Assembly: GCF_029504735.1 (NCBI RefSeq)
Contig: NZ_JAQFIP010000004.1
Location: 124,001 to 188,000, forward strand
Source: Ereboglobus sp. PH5-10
GTDB taxonomy: Bacteria; Verrucomicrobiota; Verrucomicrobiia; Opitutales; Opitutaceae
Reading direction: 5' to 3'
Length of the DNA: 64,000 bases
Positions 1 to 7,782 of this stretch are shown here, piece after piece (position 1 is the stretch's first letter; every line of letters begins with the position of its first letter). Made by a program: the position numbers and the translations under genes. The notes below the pieces were generated by a model. That model saw only the letters and a list, made by a program, of their open reading frames with translations, was not told the DNA's origin and did not search any database.

Positions 1-621
1 GGCCTTTTCGAAATCCAGGACCTCGGCTCGCAACTCATCCTGCCGACCGCGCTCGCATCTTTCAGCCCTTCAGCCCTTCAGTCCTTCAGCCTTTTTCTCG
101 ACGCTTGCGCCGGCGCCGGCGGCAAGACGCTCCAACTCGCGCGCCTCTTCCCCAACGCACAAATCGACGCCACCGACCCGCGCCCTGACGCCCTCGCTGA
201 ACTCAAAACCCGCGCCGCCCGCGCAAACATAAAAAACATCCGCATCGTCCCCCAACCCACGCTTGCGTCCGGCAATCCAAAATCCCACGACGTAGTCGTA
301 GTGGACGCCCCTTGCAGCGGCACCGGCACATGGCGTCGCGCCCCGCACCTCAAATACACGACCACCGAGGCGACCATCCGCGACGCCGCCGCGCTCCAGC
401 AAAAAATTTTCCGCCGCCACGCGCCGCTCGTCCGCGACGGCGGCTTGCTCATCTACGCCACCTGCTCGCTCAGCCGCCGCGAAAACGAGGACGTTGTCGC
501 CGCCTTCCTCGCCGATCCCGCGCACGCCGATTTCACACTCGTGCGGCAAACCACCATTCTCCCCGCCGAGCACAACACCGACGGCTTTTTCACCGCCACG
601 CTCCGTCGCGGCTCGATTTAA
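1..621 (+). CDS. RsmB/NOP2-family RNA (cytosine-5) methyltransferase, 5'-truncated by window edge
   Basis: About 206 C-terminal residues are visible; the start lies before base 1. The frame holds the hallmarks of SAM-dependent RNA m5C methyltransferases: the SAM-binding loop DACAGAGGKT, motif IV DAPCSGTGTWRR with its cysteine, motif VI YATCSL with the second cysteine, and a C-terminal DGFF segment. The family methylates 16S rRNA cytosines (RsmB or RsmF type). The N-terminal NusB-like domain that would mark RsmB is outside the window, so no symbol is given. Just before the SAM loop, the strand usually reading like 'PGERVLD' is replaced by a Ser/Phe-rich stretch encoded by an octamer array. The stop is inside a 16-bp palindrome. 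Confidence 0.9.
   Translation, partial: GLFEIQDLGSQLILPTALASFSPSALQSFSLFLDACAGAGGKTLQLARLFPNAQIDATDPRPDALAELKTRAARANIKNIRIVPQPTLASGNPKSHDVVVVDAPCSGTGTWRRAPHLKYTTTEATIRDAAALQQKIFRRHAPLVRDGGLLIYATCSLSRRENEDVVAAFLADPAHADFTLVRQTTILPAEHNTDGFFTATLRRGSI
61..92 (+). repeat. Four tandem octamers (TTCAGCCC type) in frame in the methyltransferase gene
   Basis: The units are TTCAGCCC, TTCAGCCC, TTCAGTCC and TTCAGCCT. They encode a Ser/Phe/Pro-rich stretch immediately before the SAM-binding loop without breaking the frame. Confidence 0.85.
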
Positions 622-632
622 GTCGACTTAAA
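617..632. repeat. Perfect 16-bp palindrome at the methyltransferase stop codon
   Basis: TTTAAGTCGACTTAAA is its own reverse complement and contains the TAA stop of the upstream gene. A related TTAAGTCG inverted repeat lies at 7728-7769. It could be a hairpin or a protein-binding site; there is no T-run. Confidence 0.6.
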
Positions 633-670
633 CCGCCGCTCAAAAAAACATACGCGCCTTTTCTCCGTCC

Positions 671-1321
671 GTGAACAACGACCAGACAGACACCGCAACC
701 ACACACATCGCCGTCATCGACAACGGCATTTGCAACCTGCGCAGCGTCACCAAGGCGATCGAGGCCGTTGGCGCCGCCACACACGTCATACGCACGCCCG
801 CCGAGCTGCCCGCCGCGGCCACCGGGCTTGTCCTGCCCGGCGTCGGCGCGCTCCGCGATTGCGTCGCCTCGCTGCAAGCCAGCGGCCTCGCCGGCACCGT
901 GCGCGAGTGGATCGCCGCCGACCGCCCCTTCCTCGGTGTGTGCCTCGGCATGCAGGCGCTCTTCGAATATTCCGAGGAAGGCGACACGCGCGGCCTCGGC
1001 ATTCTCCCCGGCAAAGTCGTCCGCTTCGAGCTTCCGCCCGAATACAAAATCCCGCACATGGGCTGGAACACCGTGCGCTTCACGCAACCCGACTCCCCCC
1101 TCGCCGCCGGGCTCAAGCCCGAGGGCGAGGCGTTTTATTTCGTGCACAGCTACCACTGCGCGCCCGCCGATCCCTCGGTCGTGCTCGCCACCAGCGATTA
1201 CGGCGGCGCGTTCACCGCGGCAATCGCGCGCGGCAACTGCCACGCCACGCAATTCCACCCCGAAAAAAGCCAGGCGCGCGGCCTGCAAATCTACCGCAAC
1301 TTCGTGAAAATATCCCGCTGA
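671..1321 (+). CDS. hisH: Imidazole glycerol phosphate synthase, glutamine amidotransferase subunit
   Basis: A class I glutaminase that hydrolyses glutamine and passes ammonia to HisF in histidine biosynthesis. The 216-residue length is normal for HisH. Visible features are the nucleophile elbow GVCLGMQAL (Cys91), the oxyanion-side GVGALRDC loop, PHMGWNTV, and the catalytic pair in FHPEKS (His196 and Glu198). The start is GTG at 671, the first in-frame start before the conserved IAVIDNGICN strand. HisF is not in the window, so the partner subunit must be encoded elsewhere. The gene is followed by a 135-bp heptamer-repeat element. Confidence 0.93.
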   Translation: MNNDQTDTATTHIAVIDNGICNLRSVTKAIEAVGAATHVIRTPAELPAAATGLVLPGVGALRDCVASLQASGLAGTVREWIAADRPFLGVCLGMQALFEYSEEGDTRGLGILPGKVVRFELPPEYKIPHMGWNTVRFTQPDSPLAAGLKPEGEAFYFVHSYHCAPADPSVVLATSDYGGAFTAAIARGNCHATQFHPEKSQARGLQIYRNFVKISR

Positions 1322-1325
1322 ACGA

Positions 1326-1460
1326 ATTTTCGATTCTCGATTTTCGATTTTCGATTGCGCGCTACCGCGCGGCGCCGAATTCGAAAACGGAGCGGAAGCT
1401 CCCAATCGAAAATCGTTTCGAGCGCCAGCGACAGTCTGCCAAATCCAAAATCGAAAATTC
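1326..1460. repeat. Heptamer-bounded interspersed repeat, copy A (long form)
   Basis: The left edge is a run of TTTTCGA-type heptamers and the right edge its inverted counterpart (TCGAAAA). Between them lie the inverted repeat GCGCGCTACCGCGCG, a GGAGCGGAAGCTCCC hairpin and an ACAGTCTGCC module shared with copy E (40087-40226). It fills the hisH to methyltransferase spacer. Confidence 0.85.
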
Positions 1461-1468
1461 CCACCCCC

Positions 1469-2200
1469 ATGCTCTTCAAAACCGACATCGCCCGCATTCG
1501 CTCGCTCCGCGAAAAAAAACATCGCGAGGCGCTCGGCCTTTTTGTCGTTGAGGGCGAAAAAGTCATCGCCGAACTCCTCCGCGAAAAATTCCCCTTCCTG
1601 GAAATCTACGCCACGCCAGACTCGACGCTCGCCCAAAACGCGACACCCGTCACCGAGGCCGAAATGGCGCGCATCAGCCACTACCCGACACCGGGCACCG
1701 CGCTCGCCGTCGGCCCGATCGCGCGCCCCGCGCTCGCCGACAACGAGCTCGCGCGCGGACTCACACTCGCGCTCGACGACATCCAGGACCCCGGCAACGT
1801 CGGCACGCTCCTGCGCATCGCGGACTGGTTCGCCTTCGACCGCGTCGTCTGCTCGCCCGGGTGCGCCGATCTTTTTTCGCAAAAAGTCATCAACGCCAGC
1901 ATGGGCTCCTTCGCGCGCGTGCGCGCCGTCGCCACTCCGATCGCCCCCGTTCTCATCGAGGCCGCGCAAGCAGACACGCCCGTTCTCGGCTGCGATCTCG
2001 GCGGCGGCGATGTGCACGAGCTCGAGCCCCTTCACAATGCCGTCGTTGTCGTCGGCAGTGAGGGACGCGGACTCACGCCGGAAGTTCGCGCGACGGTCAC
2101 GCGACTTGTCACCATTCCCCGCCACGGCCGCGCCGAATCACTCAACGCCGCCATCGCCGCCGCCATCGTCGCTGACAACCTCCGTCGCGCGCAATCGTAA
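1469..2200 (+). CDS. SpoU/TrmH-family RNA 2'-O-methyltransferase
   Basis: Of 243 residues, the N-terminal ~85 form the substrate-binding region (IRSLREKKHREALGLFVVEG) and the rest the SPOUT knot. Motif 1 is LALDDIQDPGNVGTLLR, motif 2 is VVVVGSEGRGLTPEV and motif 3 is IPRHGRAESLNAAIAAAI, which together define the SpoU class that methylates ribose 2'-OH in rRNA or tRNA using SAM. The ATG at 1469 follows the repeat directly. The open frame upstream runs through the repeat and is not conserved coding. The exact RNA target cannot be told from sequence. Confidence 0.92.
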   Translation: MLFKTDIARIRSLREKKHREALGLFVVEGEKVIAELLREKFPFLEIYATPDSTLAQNATPVTEAEMARISHYPTPGTALAVGPIARPALADNELARGLTLALDDIQDPGNVGTLLRIADWFAFDRVVCSPGCADLFSQKVINASMGSFARVRAVATPIAPVLIEAAQADTPVLGCDLGGGDVHELEPLHNAVVVVGSEGRGLTPEVRATVTRLVTIPRHGRAESLNAAIAAAIVADNLRRAQS

Positions 2201-2230
2201 CAGGTTTTGCCTCCGGGGTGCCCGCTGGAT

Positions 2231-3664
2231 TCATTTCCCGCGATTGTCTCCGGCAAGGTCGCGCAGGAGGCGTTGAAACTCCGGCGAGTCGCGCAGGATT
2301 TTTCCGCCCGCGGCTGTCAGGCGGTCTATTGTTTTGTCGGGCAGGTGAAAACGAGTCGGCAGGGTTTGGAAAAATTCGCGTTCGTTGTCGTCGGAAAGTT
2401 TTTCGAAATCGACGATGACGATGTAAAACTCGGGCGCGAGCTGCGCCGCGGCGGTGAAGGGGCGGTCCCTGTATTGCCAGTCCTCGACGAGGTGCATGAG
2501 CGACTCGAGCGTGCGCGCGTTGCGCTGGTTGCCGCGGATGTCGTTTATTTGCCTCATGGTTTCGAGCGAGCCGGGCGTGCGTTCCACGTCGGTGAGGTGG
2601 CCGCCGCGCCGCGCCTCGGCGTTCACGATCACGATGAGGAGTTTTTCGGGCGGTTTCATGCGCACGTGGGCCATCAATTCGTGCAGGCCGCCGAGCATCA
2701 CGCTCGCGTCGATGATGCCGTGCAGCCCGAGGTTGTCGGACATGCCCCCGTCAACGAGGTGAATGAAGGGCCGCTCGCCCGCGTCGGTGTAGGAGCGCAT
2801 GATTTTGCGCAGGTATTGCTCGCGCTCGGTGAGGGGGCGCAACGGGTCGGTCTTGCGCGCGGGCAGCAGAAGCGGATCGACGTAGGTGGCCGAGGAGGTC
2901 TTGGTGGAATAGTTTTTGAGCGTGACCGGCGTGAGCGCGACGGGCACTGCGGACGAGGCGGCGACGGCGCGGGAAATGGGGTAACGGGAAAGGTCCGACG
3001 AGATCAGGTCGAAGGTTGTCTGCGTGAAGGAGAATTGCTCGGCGTTGCCCGCGTCGGTGGCGTTGATGGAGAGGATGGGACGGTTTCCGTTTTTGAGGAG
3101 ATCGCCGAAGGTGGCGCCCTTGAAGAGGCGCTTGTCGTAGTAGCGGGCGGCCATGTCGCTGCGTCCGTAGTAACCGGAGCCGAGGCGAAACCACCAGTAG
3201 GGATTGAGGAGGCGCAGGCTGAGGGCGGCGTCGGTGTTGTGCTTGAGGTAGCGTTTTTCGAAGTCCTCGAAAATGCGATCCCCGTAGAGGCCGTAATAGG
3301 CGGCGGTGAAGCTGCCGCCGGAAACGGACGAGATGAACTCAATCCGGTCGCTCAGGCGGTGCGCGTGCCCGTCGAGCGAAACGCTCGTGTCGGCAAGCGC
3401 CTTGAGCACGCCGTAGGAAAGCGCGGAGGCGCGTTTGCCGCCGCCGGAAAAAAACAGAAAAACGGCGAGGTCGGTTGTGTTTTCAGCGGGCGCGCGCAGG
3501 CTCTCGGGAGGCGGCGTGTCCTTGTCGAGCGGCTGGTTGAGCGGCGCGTGGGCGCAGCCGGAAAACAAAAACGCAATGGCAAACAAAACCGCCAACACAA
3601 CCGCGCCGCGTGCGAAACGCACGCGTGCACTCAAAATTTGAAGAACGTAAGCCGGGCGCGACAT
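2231..3664 (-). CDS. Patatin-like phospholipase, predicted lipoprotein
   Basis: 477 residues. The N-terminus has a hydrophobic segment (about 20-36) ending in the lipobox FSGC, so Cys37 is the likely lipid anchor. Patatin features follow in order: the glycine-rich oxyanion loop FFSGGGKRAS (72-80), the nucleophile segment SSVSGGS (Ser115 likely), and the DGGMSDNLG motif with the catalytic Asp. Such Ser-Asp dyad enzymes hydrolyse acyl esters of phospholipids or other lipids. It is convergent with the upstream methyltransferase gene (30-bp gap). Natural substrate unknown. Confidence 0.88.
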   Translation of the reverse strand: MSRPAYVLQILSARVRFARGAVVLAVLFAIAFLFSGCAHAPLNQPLDKDTPPPESLRAPAENTTDLAVFLFFSGGGKRASALSYGVLKALADTSVSLDGHAHRLSDRIEFISSVSGGSFTAAYYGLYGDRIFEDFEKRYLKHNTDAALSLRLLNPYWWFRLGSGYYGRSDMAARYYDKRLFKGATFGDLLKNGNRPILSINATDAGNAEQFSFTQTTFDLISSDLSRYPISRAVAASSAVPVALTPVTLKNYSTKTSSATYVDPLLLPARKTDPLRPLTEREQYLRKIMRSYTDAGERPFIHLVDGGMSDNLGLHGIIDASVMLGGLHELMAHVRMKPPEKLLIVIVNAEARRGGHLTDVERTPGSLETMRQINDIRGNQRNARTLESLMHLVEDWQYRDRPFTAAAQLAPEFYIVIVDFEKLSDDNEREFFQTLPTRFHLPDKTIDRLTAAGGKILRDSPEFQRLLRDLAGDNRGK

Positions 3665-3717
3665 GACGAAGTTTTGTCCCGCAGAGAGAACGATTGCGGA
3701 AAATAAGTGTCAACGCT

Positions 3718-4284
3718 TCACGCGGCGGCCAGCGGCGAACCATGCGGCACGGGCTCGCCGAAAAAGTCCATCAGGCCGCGCCCGCTCGCATGGGCGAGCC
3801 ACGAACGGATCACGCCCGCGTGCGTGATGATTGCGATGCGCAACGCGCCGCTTTCATCCGCCGCGATGCGCGAAAGAATTTCGTCGCGAACCCCGCCGAC
3901 GCGCGCGTGCAGCTCCGCGCCCGTCTCGCCGCCTGGCGGACGGACGCGCATCGGGTCGAGCGCCCACGCCTCGCTCCGCGGCGAACGAAAGCTTTCCCAC
4001 GCGCGGTTCTCCCATTCACCGAAATCGAGCTCGAGCAGGCGCGGATCGACGCGGATATTGGAAGCGCCAAAACGCTCCGCGAGCCGCGTGCAGCGCGAGG
4101 CCGGGCTCGTCCAAATTTCGGACGGCCTCCAGGGCATGAGTGAAAGCGCGGTCGCGGCTTCATCGGCAAAAGTGGACGCGAGCGGCACATCGGTTTGCCC
4201 GTAGCAAACCCCCGGCGCGACATCGACACGCGTGTGGCGGATGAGAAAAACGCGGGAAACGCTCCGGGAAGGTAGCACAGACAT
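3718..4284 (-). CDS. cobC: Histidine phosphatase family protein, likely alpha-ribazole phosphatase
   Basis: 188 residues with a phosphoglycerate-mutase fold: the phospho-accepting motif VFLIRHTR, LLELDFGEWENR with the acidic residue, and the second catalytic His in IITHAG. CobC removes phosphate in assembly of the B12 nucleotide loop. The assignment rests on the family plus cobT and cobS upstream on the same strand. The ATG (4282-4284) and the first few codons (MSVLPS) are supplied by a REP copy. An in-frame ATG at 4332 overlaps the end of the RAYT gene and could couple translation. Confidence 0.82.
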   Translation of the reverse strand: MSVLPSRSVSRVFLIRHTRVDVAPGVCYGQTDVPLASTFADEAATALSLMPWRPSEIWTSPASRCTRLAERFGASNIRVDPRLLELDFGEWENRAWESFRSPRSEAWALDPMRVRPPGGETGAELHARVGGVRDEILSRIAADESGALRIAIITHAGVIRSWLAHASGRGLMDFFGEPVPHGSPLAAA

Positions 4285-4297
4285 TCCTGTCTGTGCC
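4269..4297. repeat. REP hairpin, left copy, contains the cobC start codon
   Basis: Begins AAGGTAGCACAGACATTCC, with a 9-bp stem and 4-nt loop. Read on the minus strand it provides the ATG and first codons of cobC. Confidence 0.88.
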
Positions 4298-4306
4298 TGT
4301 GCCGCT

Positions 4307-4933
4307 TTATTTTTTGTATAGCCAGTATTCATCGAAACTCAGGCCGGCCTTGCGCGGGTTGTCCGCAATATAGCGAAAGTAATGTGCAAGCTGTTCATTG
4401 CTGCGAACAATGTGGTCGTAGCTCTCGTCATGCCAGAACGATCCTGTTGTGCCGAGCAGTTGATTGGCCGCTCTCGCGCTCGCGCCCTTGATGCCCTTTA
4501 GAGTCGCGGTGATTGTGTGATGATGGAGCGGCTGCATCAAAGCATGGACGTGCGTGGGCATGATCACGGCTGCATGCAGCAAAAAACGTTCGCCGACAAA
4601 ACGTGCCAGACAGTTGATGACAATGTCCCTAACATGGGATTTTGCGAGCGCGCGCGAACCGTTGCCCTGATCGAGCCATGCTTCATAATGTTTGCCGAAG
4701 CGTTCGTCATATTCGGCCCAAACCGCGGCATCCCACGGCGGCGGATGCGCTTGTTTCCAAACGTTGAAGCTGTTTCGCCATGTGCGCAGCGTTTCCTGCG
4801 GGATGGAATCAGCGAGTCTAAAAGTGATCCAATAAACGGCCCCGGTGTTTGCGCTGATTGTCCAGTGGGGAAGATTTCTCCGGGATATGTGTATATCCGC
4901 GCCGAGGCCGACGAGATCGCGTTCGTGGGGCAT
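4307..4933 (-). CDS. REP-associated tyrosine transposase (Y1_Tnp/RAYT)
   Basis: 208 residues. Visible are an N-terminal strand YWITFRLADSIP, the HUH metal-binding motif in VIMPTHVHALMQP (His-hydrophobic-His), the helix SFWHDESYDHIVRS, and the C-terminal FRYIADNPRKAGL segment, which in RAYTs follows or carries the conserved tyrosine. These single-strand transposases of the IS200/IS605 superfamily cleave at REP hairpins. The gene is less GC-rich than its cob neighbours, suggesting acquisition. It lies in the same orientation as the cob genes and is probably co-transcribed. Confidence 0.88.
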   Translation of the reverse strand: MPHERDLVGLGADIHISRRNLPHWTISANTGAVYWITFRLADSIPQETLRTWRNSFNVWKQAHPPPWDAAVWAEYDERFGKHYEAWLDQGNGSRALAKSHVRDIVINCLARFVGERFLLHAAVIMPTHVHALMQPLHHHTITATLKGIKGASARAANQLLGTTGSFWHDESYDHIVRSNEQLAHYFRYIADNPRKAGLSFDEYWLYKK

Positions 4934-5063
4934 GGGATTGATGAGGTTCGCGAGGACTTTTCGTCAGCGCAATTTGAACGCAAGTGAATACCGCACTATT
5001 CATAAAAACAGCACGGATATTTCCGGCTGGGTCTGTCTGTGTTCGGTGCGCGAGTGATTTCAC

Positions 5064-5092
5064 GGCACAGACAGGAATGTCTGTGCTACCTT
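5064..5092. repeat. REP hairpin, right copy, contains the cobS stop codon
   Basis: Exact reverse complement of 4269-4297. The TAG of cobS (5086-5088, minus strand) lies inside it, in the AAGGTAG edge. Confidence 0.88.
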
Positions 5093-5856
5093 GCCCAAAC
5101 GAGCGCGATTGCGCAGAGATAAAACGCGGCCTCGCAAACCTGCTGGGTCGCGCCGAGGCAGTCGCCGGTGTAGCCGCCGATGCGGCGTTTGCAGAGCCAC
5201 GCCATCACCGCGCGCGCGGCGGCAACCGCGACCAGCGTCCACCAAAAACGCACCGGCAGCAGCGCGAGCGGCGCGAGCGCGAACACAAGCGAAATCACCA
5301 GGCGCCAGCCGCGCAGCGTGGTGGCGAGCGGTTTCGCCTTCCCCTGCTCGCTCACATACGCGAGCGTGGTCATGAGCGTGCCGGACGCGCCGCGCGACAC
5401 CGTGTGCGCCGCGAGCAAAAGCGCGGGCGCGAGCCACGCCGGTTGCAACGGCAGCGCGGCGACCGCCTGCCATTTGAGCGTGAGCATGACGACAAGCCCG
5501 ATCGCGCCGAACGCGCCGATGCGCGAGTCGCGCATGATTTCGAGCACGCGGTCCTTCGGCGCGCCGCTGCCGAAGCCGTCGCACATGTCGGCAAAGCCGT
5601 CCTCATGAAACGCGCCGGTGAGCAACAGCGTGACGGCAAGGCTCGCGCCGCTGGCGATTGCGGGCGGCCAGATTTGAATCGCGCCCCACCACGCGAGCGC
5701 CGCCGCGCCGCCCGTGAGCCAGCCGACCAGCGGAAAATAAGCCGACGAGCGTTGCAGGTCGCCGGGATCGTAGTCCTTGAACGACGGCATCGGAATTCGC
5801 GTGAAAAACATCACCGCGGAATGCAGCGCGCGAAGCTCAGTTTGGAGGAAAGACAT
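5086..5856 (-). CDS. cobS: Adenosylcobinamide-GDP ribazoletransferase
   Basis: 256 residues, polytopic inner-membrane enzyme that joins AdoCbi-GDP to alpha-ribazole (phosphate) in the last steps of cobalamin assembly. The family signature is plain: FFTRIPMP near the N-terminus, then AFHEDGFADMCDGFGSG with the acidic metal-binding residues, RDSRIGAFG, and IGGYTGDCLGATQQV near the C-terminus, separated by hydrophobic helices. It follows cobT by 77 nt. The stop codon falls within the right REP copy, so its last two codons and stop may be REP-derived. Confidence 0.94.
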   Translation of the reverse strand: MSFLQTELRALHSAVMFFTRIPMPSFKDYDPGDLQRSSAYFPLVGWLTGGAAALAWWGAIQIWPPAIASGASLAVTLLLTGAFHEDGFADMCDGFGSGAPKDRVLEIMRDSRIGAFGAIGLVVMLTLKWQAVAALPLQPAWLAPALLLAAHTVSRGASGTLMTTLAYVSEQGKAKPLATTLRGWRLVISLVFALAPLALLPVRFWWTLVAVAAARAVMAWLCKRRIGGYTGDCLGATQQVCEAAFYLCAIALVWAR

Positions 5857-5933
5857 GGTTTAAAACGAAGAAAGAGGCGCAAAAGGCACAAAGAAAAAAT
5901 CTGTTTTTCGCGCCCCCTGCGCCTTCGTTGCGC

Positions 5934-6977
5934 TCATTCCCTGTTGCTGACTTTGGCCGATTCGAAGGTCGCCATTTCGCGGAGGAATGCGGCGGCGCTC
6001 ATGACGAGCGGCCACGCGAGCGCGGCGCCGGTTCCCTCGCCGAGACGCAGGTCGATCGCGACGAGCGGCTTGCCGCCGAGCAGCGAAACAAGTTTCGGAT
6101 GCGCGCCCTCCGCGCTCGTGTGCCCGAAGATCGTGTAGTCGAGAACGGCGGGGTTGATGCGCGAGGCGACGAGCAGCGCGCTTGTCACAATGAAACCGTC
6201 GTTCATCACGAGCATGCGGCGCGAGGCGGCGGAAAGCATCGCGCCGGCCATCATCGCGACTTCGCAGCCGCCGTAGGCCGCGAGCGCGGCGAGCGGATCG
6301 GTGATCGGGCCGTGACGCGCCTGCACGCGTTTGAGAATGTCGATTTTGCGCGCGAGCCCGGCGGGATCGTGCCCCGCGCCGCGCCCGGTGCAGTCCTCGA
6401 GCGGAGTGCCGGTGAGCGCGCTCATGAGCAGCGAGGCGATGGAGGTGTTGCCAATGCCCATTTCGCCAAAGATGACGGCGTTGCAACCGCGCGCGTGAAG
6501 ATCGCCAATGATGCGGTCGGCGTGCGCAAAGCAGAGCTCGACCTCGGCGGGAGTCATGGCTTGTTCGCGAAGGGCATTGCGCGTGCCGGGCATGACTTTG
6601 CGCGAGATGAGATCGGGATGCTCGGGCAGCGCCCCGGCGACACCGGCGTCAATCACCTTGAGGTGGAGCCCGTGCTGGCGCGCGAAGACATTGATCGCCG
6701 CGCCGCCCGCGAGAAAGTTGAGCACCATTTGCACGGTGACGGCCTTGGGAAACGGGCTCACTCCCTCGTCGGCAAGCCCGTGGTCGCCCGCAAACACGAG
6801 CGACGCCGGAGCGCGAAGCGCGGGCGCGAGCGTGCCCTGCATGAGGCCAAGCCGGAGCGCGACTTCCTCAAGCCGTCCGAGCGAGCCGGGCGGCTTGGTC
6901 TTGTTGTCGATGGCCGCGCGGAGCGCAGGTTCCAGTTCGTTTGCGAGAGGAGGAATGAGGGGAGGAGTGTGTGACAT
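5934..6977 (-). CDS. cobT: Nicotinate-nucleotide--dimethylbenzimidazole phosphoribosyltransferase
   Basis: 347 residues. CobT activates the lower ligand base by transferring ribose phosphate from nicotinate mononucleotide. Recognisable segments are KTKPPGSLGRLE at the N-terminus, FAGDHGLADEGVSPFP, the GMGIGNTS-like EMGIGNTSIAS, and LRLGEGTGAALAWPL with the catalytic Glu at about 314. The ATG at 6977 opens the conserved protein. An upstream in-frame extension reads through heptamer repeat B and is unlikely to be translated as part of the enzyme. Confidence 0.95.
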   Translation of the reverse strand: MSHTPPLIPPLANELEPALRAAIDNKTKPPGSLGRLEEVALRLGLMQGTLAPALRAPASLVFAGDHGLADEGVSPFPKAVTVQMVLNFLAGGAAINVFARQHGLHLKVIDAGVAGALPEHPDLISRKVMPGTRNALREQAMTPAEVELCFAHADRIIGDLHARGCNAVIFGEMGIGNTSIASLLMSALTGTPLEDCTGRGAGHDPAGLARKIDILKRVQARHGPITDPLAALAAYGGCEVAMMAGAMLSAASRRMLVMNDGFIVTSALLVASRINPAVLDYTIFGHTSAEGAHPKLVSLLGGKPLVAIDLRLGEGTGAALAWPLVMSAAAFLREMATFESAKVSNRE

Positions 6978-6992
6978 GAGATTGGTGGATGG

Positions 6993-7082
6993 ATTTTCGA
7001 TTTTCGATTGCGCGCTACCGCGCGATCTCGAAATCGGAAATGGAGCGGCAGCTCCCAATCCAAAATCGAAAATCGAAAATTT
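6993..7082. repeat. Heptamer-bounded interspersed repeat, copy B
   Basis: TTTTCGA heptamers, the GCGCGCTACCGCGCG inverted repeat, a GGAGCGGCAGCTCCC hairpin, then inverted heptamers. It fills the cobO-cobT spacer and its edge abuts the cobO stop codon. Confidence 0.85.
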
Positions 7083-7717
7083 CAAAACTCGATGCCCGCC
7101 TGCGCCTGGACGCCGGTGTTGAAGGGGTGCTTGATTTCGCGCATTTCGGTGACGAGGTCGGCGAGCTCGATCAGCGCGGCGGGGGCGTTGCGCCCGGTGC
7201 AGACGATGTGCTGGTCGGGACGTTTTTGGCGGAGCGCGGCGAGCACTTCGTCAACGGGAAGATAGCCGAGGTCGAGGACGACGTTGATTTCATCGAGGTC
7301 GATCAGCGAGATTTCGGGGTCGCGCATGTGCTCGAGCGCGAGTTGCCAGCCGGCGCGGCATTGGGCGATGTCGGCGTCGCGATTTTGCGTGTCCCAAGTG
7401 AAACCCTCGCCGACGTGGTGCCAGCGGAGGTTGGGGCCGTCGAGGAGTTTGGCCACGGCGTCGTTGGATGATTTTATGAACTGGATGACGGCGCATTTGC
7501 GTTTGTGAGCGAGCATGCGCGCGACCATGCCAAAGCCCGCGGTGCTTTTGCCCTTGCCGTTGCCGGTGTGCACGATGACGAGGCCGCGTTTTTCGCGGGT
7601 CGCTTCGAGCTTGGCGCGCATGTCGGCCTGAACGGCTTTCATGTGCCCGGCGTGCTCGGCCTCGGTTTGCGGCCCGGTTTTTTCGGCGGTGGTTTGAGGT
7701 GTGTGATTTTGTTTCAT
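7082..7717 (-). CDS. cobO: Cob(I)alamin adenosyltransferase (CobA/CobO/BtuR type)
   Basis: 211 residues. It transfers the adenosyl group of ATP to cob(I)alamin or cobinamide. The N-terminal P-loop HTGNGKGKSTAGFG (from about 50) is the signature of the CobA/BtuR family. It is followed by QFIKSS, the conserved GEGFTW segment, and LIDLDEINVVLDLGY. The C-terminal part carries TGRNAP and LADLVTEM. Residues 1-45 are a polar, variable extension seen in many relatives. It belongs to the riboswitch-led cobalamin gene string and supplies the upper ligand for imported corrinoids. Confidence 0.94.
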   Translation of the reverse strand: MKQNHTPQTTAEKTGPQTEAEHAGHMKAVQADMRAKLEATREKRGLVIVHTGNGKGKSTAGFGMVARMLAHKRKCAVIQFIKSSNDAVAKLLDGPNLRWHHVGEGFTWDTQNRDADIAQCRAGWQLALEHMRDPEISLIDLDEINVVLDLGYLPVDEVLAALRQKRPDQHIVCTGRNAPAALIELADLVTEMREIKHPFNTGVQAQAGIEF

Positions 7718-7727
7718 TTTTTGAAAA

Positions 7728-7769
7728 CGACTTAAATCGACTTAAGTCGCCCCAAGTCGATTTAAGTCG
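7728..7769. repeat. Inverted repeat with 16-bp perfect arms between btuD and cobO
   Basis: CGACTTAAATCGACTT (7728-7743) and its exact reverse complement (7754-7769) flank a 10-nt loop. No T-run follows on the minus strand. It may slow transcription or shield mRNA ends between the uptake and synthesis halves of the operon. It is related to the palindrome at 617-632. Confidence 0.75.
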
Positions 7770-7782
7770 GGACTGGAATTTT

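Larger units (their letters stand above)
4269..5092 (-). mobile_element. RAYT-REP element: transposase gene bounded by perfect 29-bp inverted REP copies
   Basis: The two ends (4269-4297 and 5064-5092) are exact reverse complements over 29 bp, and each is itself a hairpin with GCACAGACA and TGTCTGTGC arms around a TTCC/GGAA loop. Between them is one gene for a REP-associated tyrosine transposase. The element sits precisely at the cobS/cobC junction. No target-site duplication is obvious. RAYTs are usually single-copy and mobilise REPs rather than themselves, so this may be a domesticated REP-RAYT pair rather than an active transposon. Confidence 0.85.

Noticed and set aside
590-2125. Long open frame opposite hisH and the methyltransferase gene (511 aa)
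   Set aside because: Shadow of GC-rich coding on the other strand; no motifs, and the real genes carry clear family signatures.
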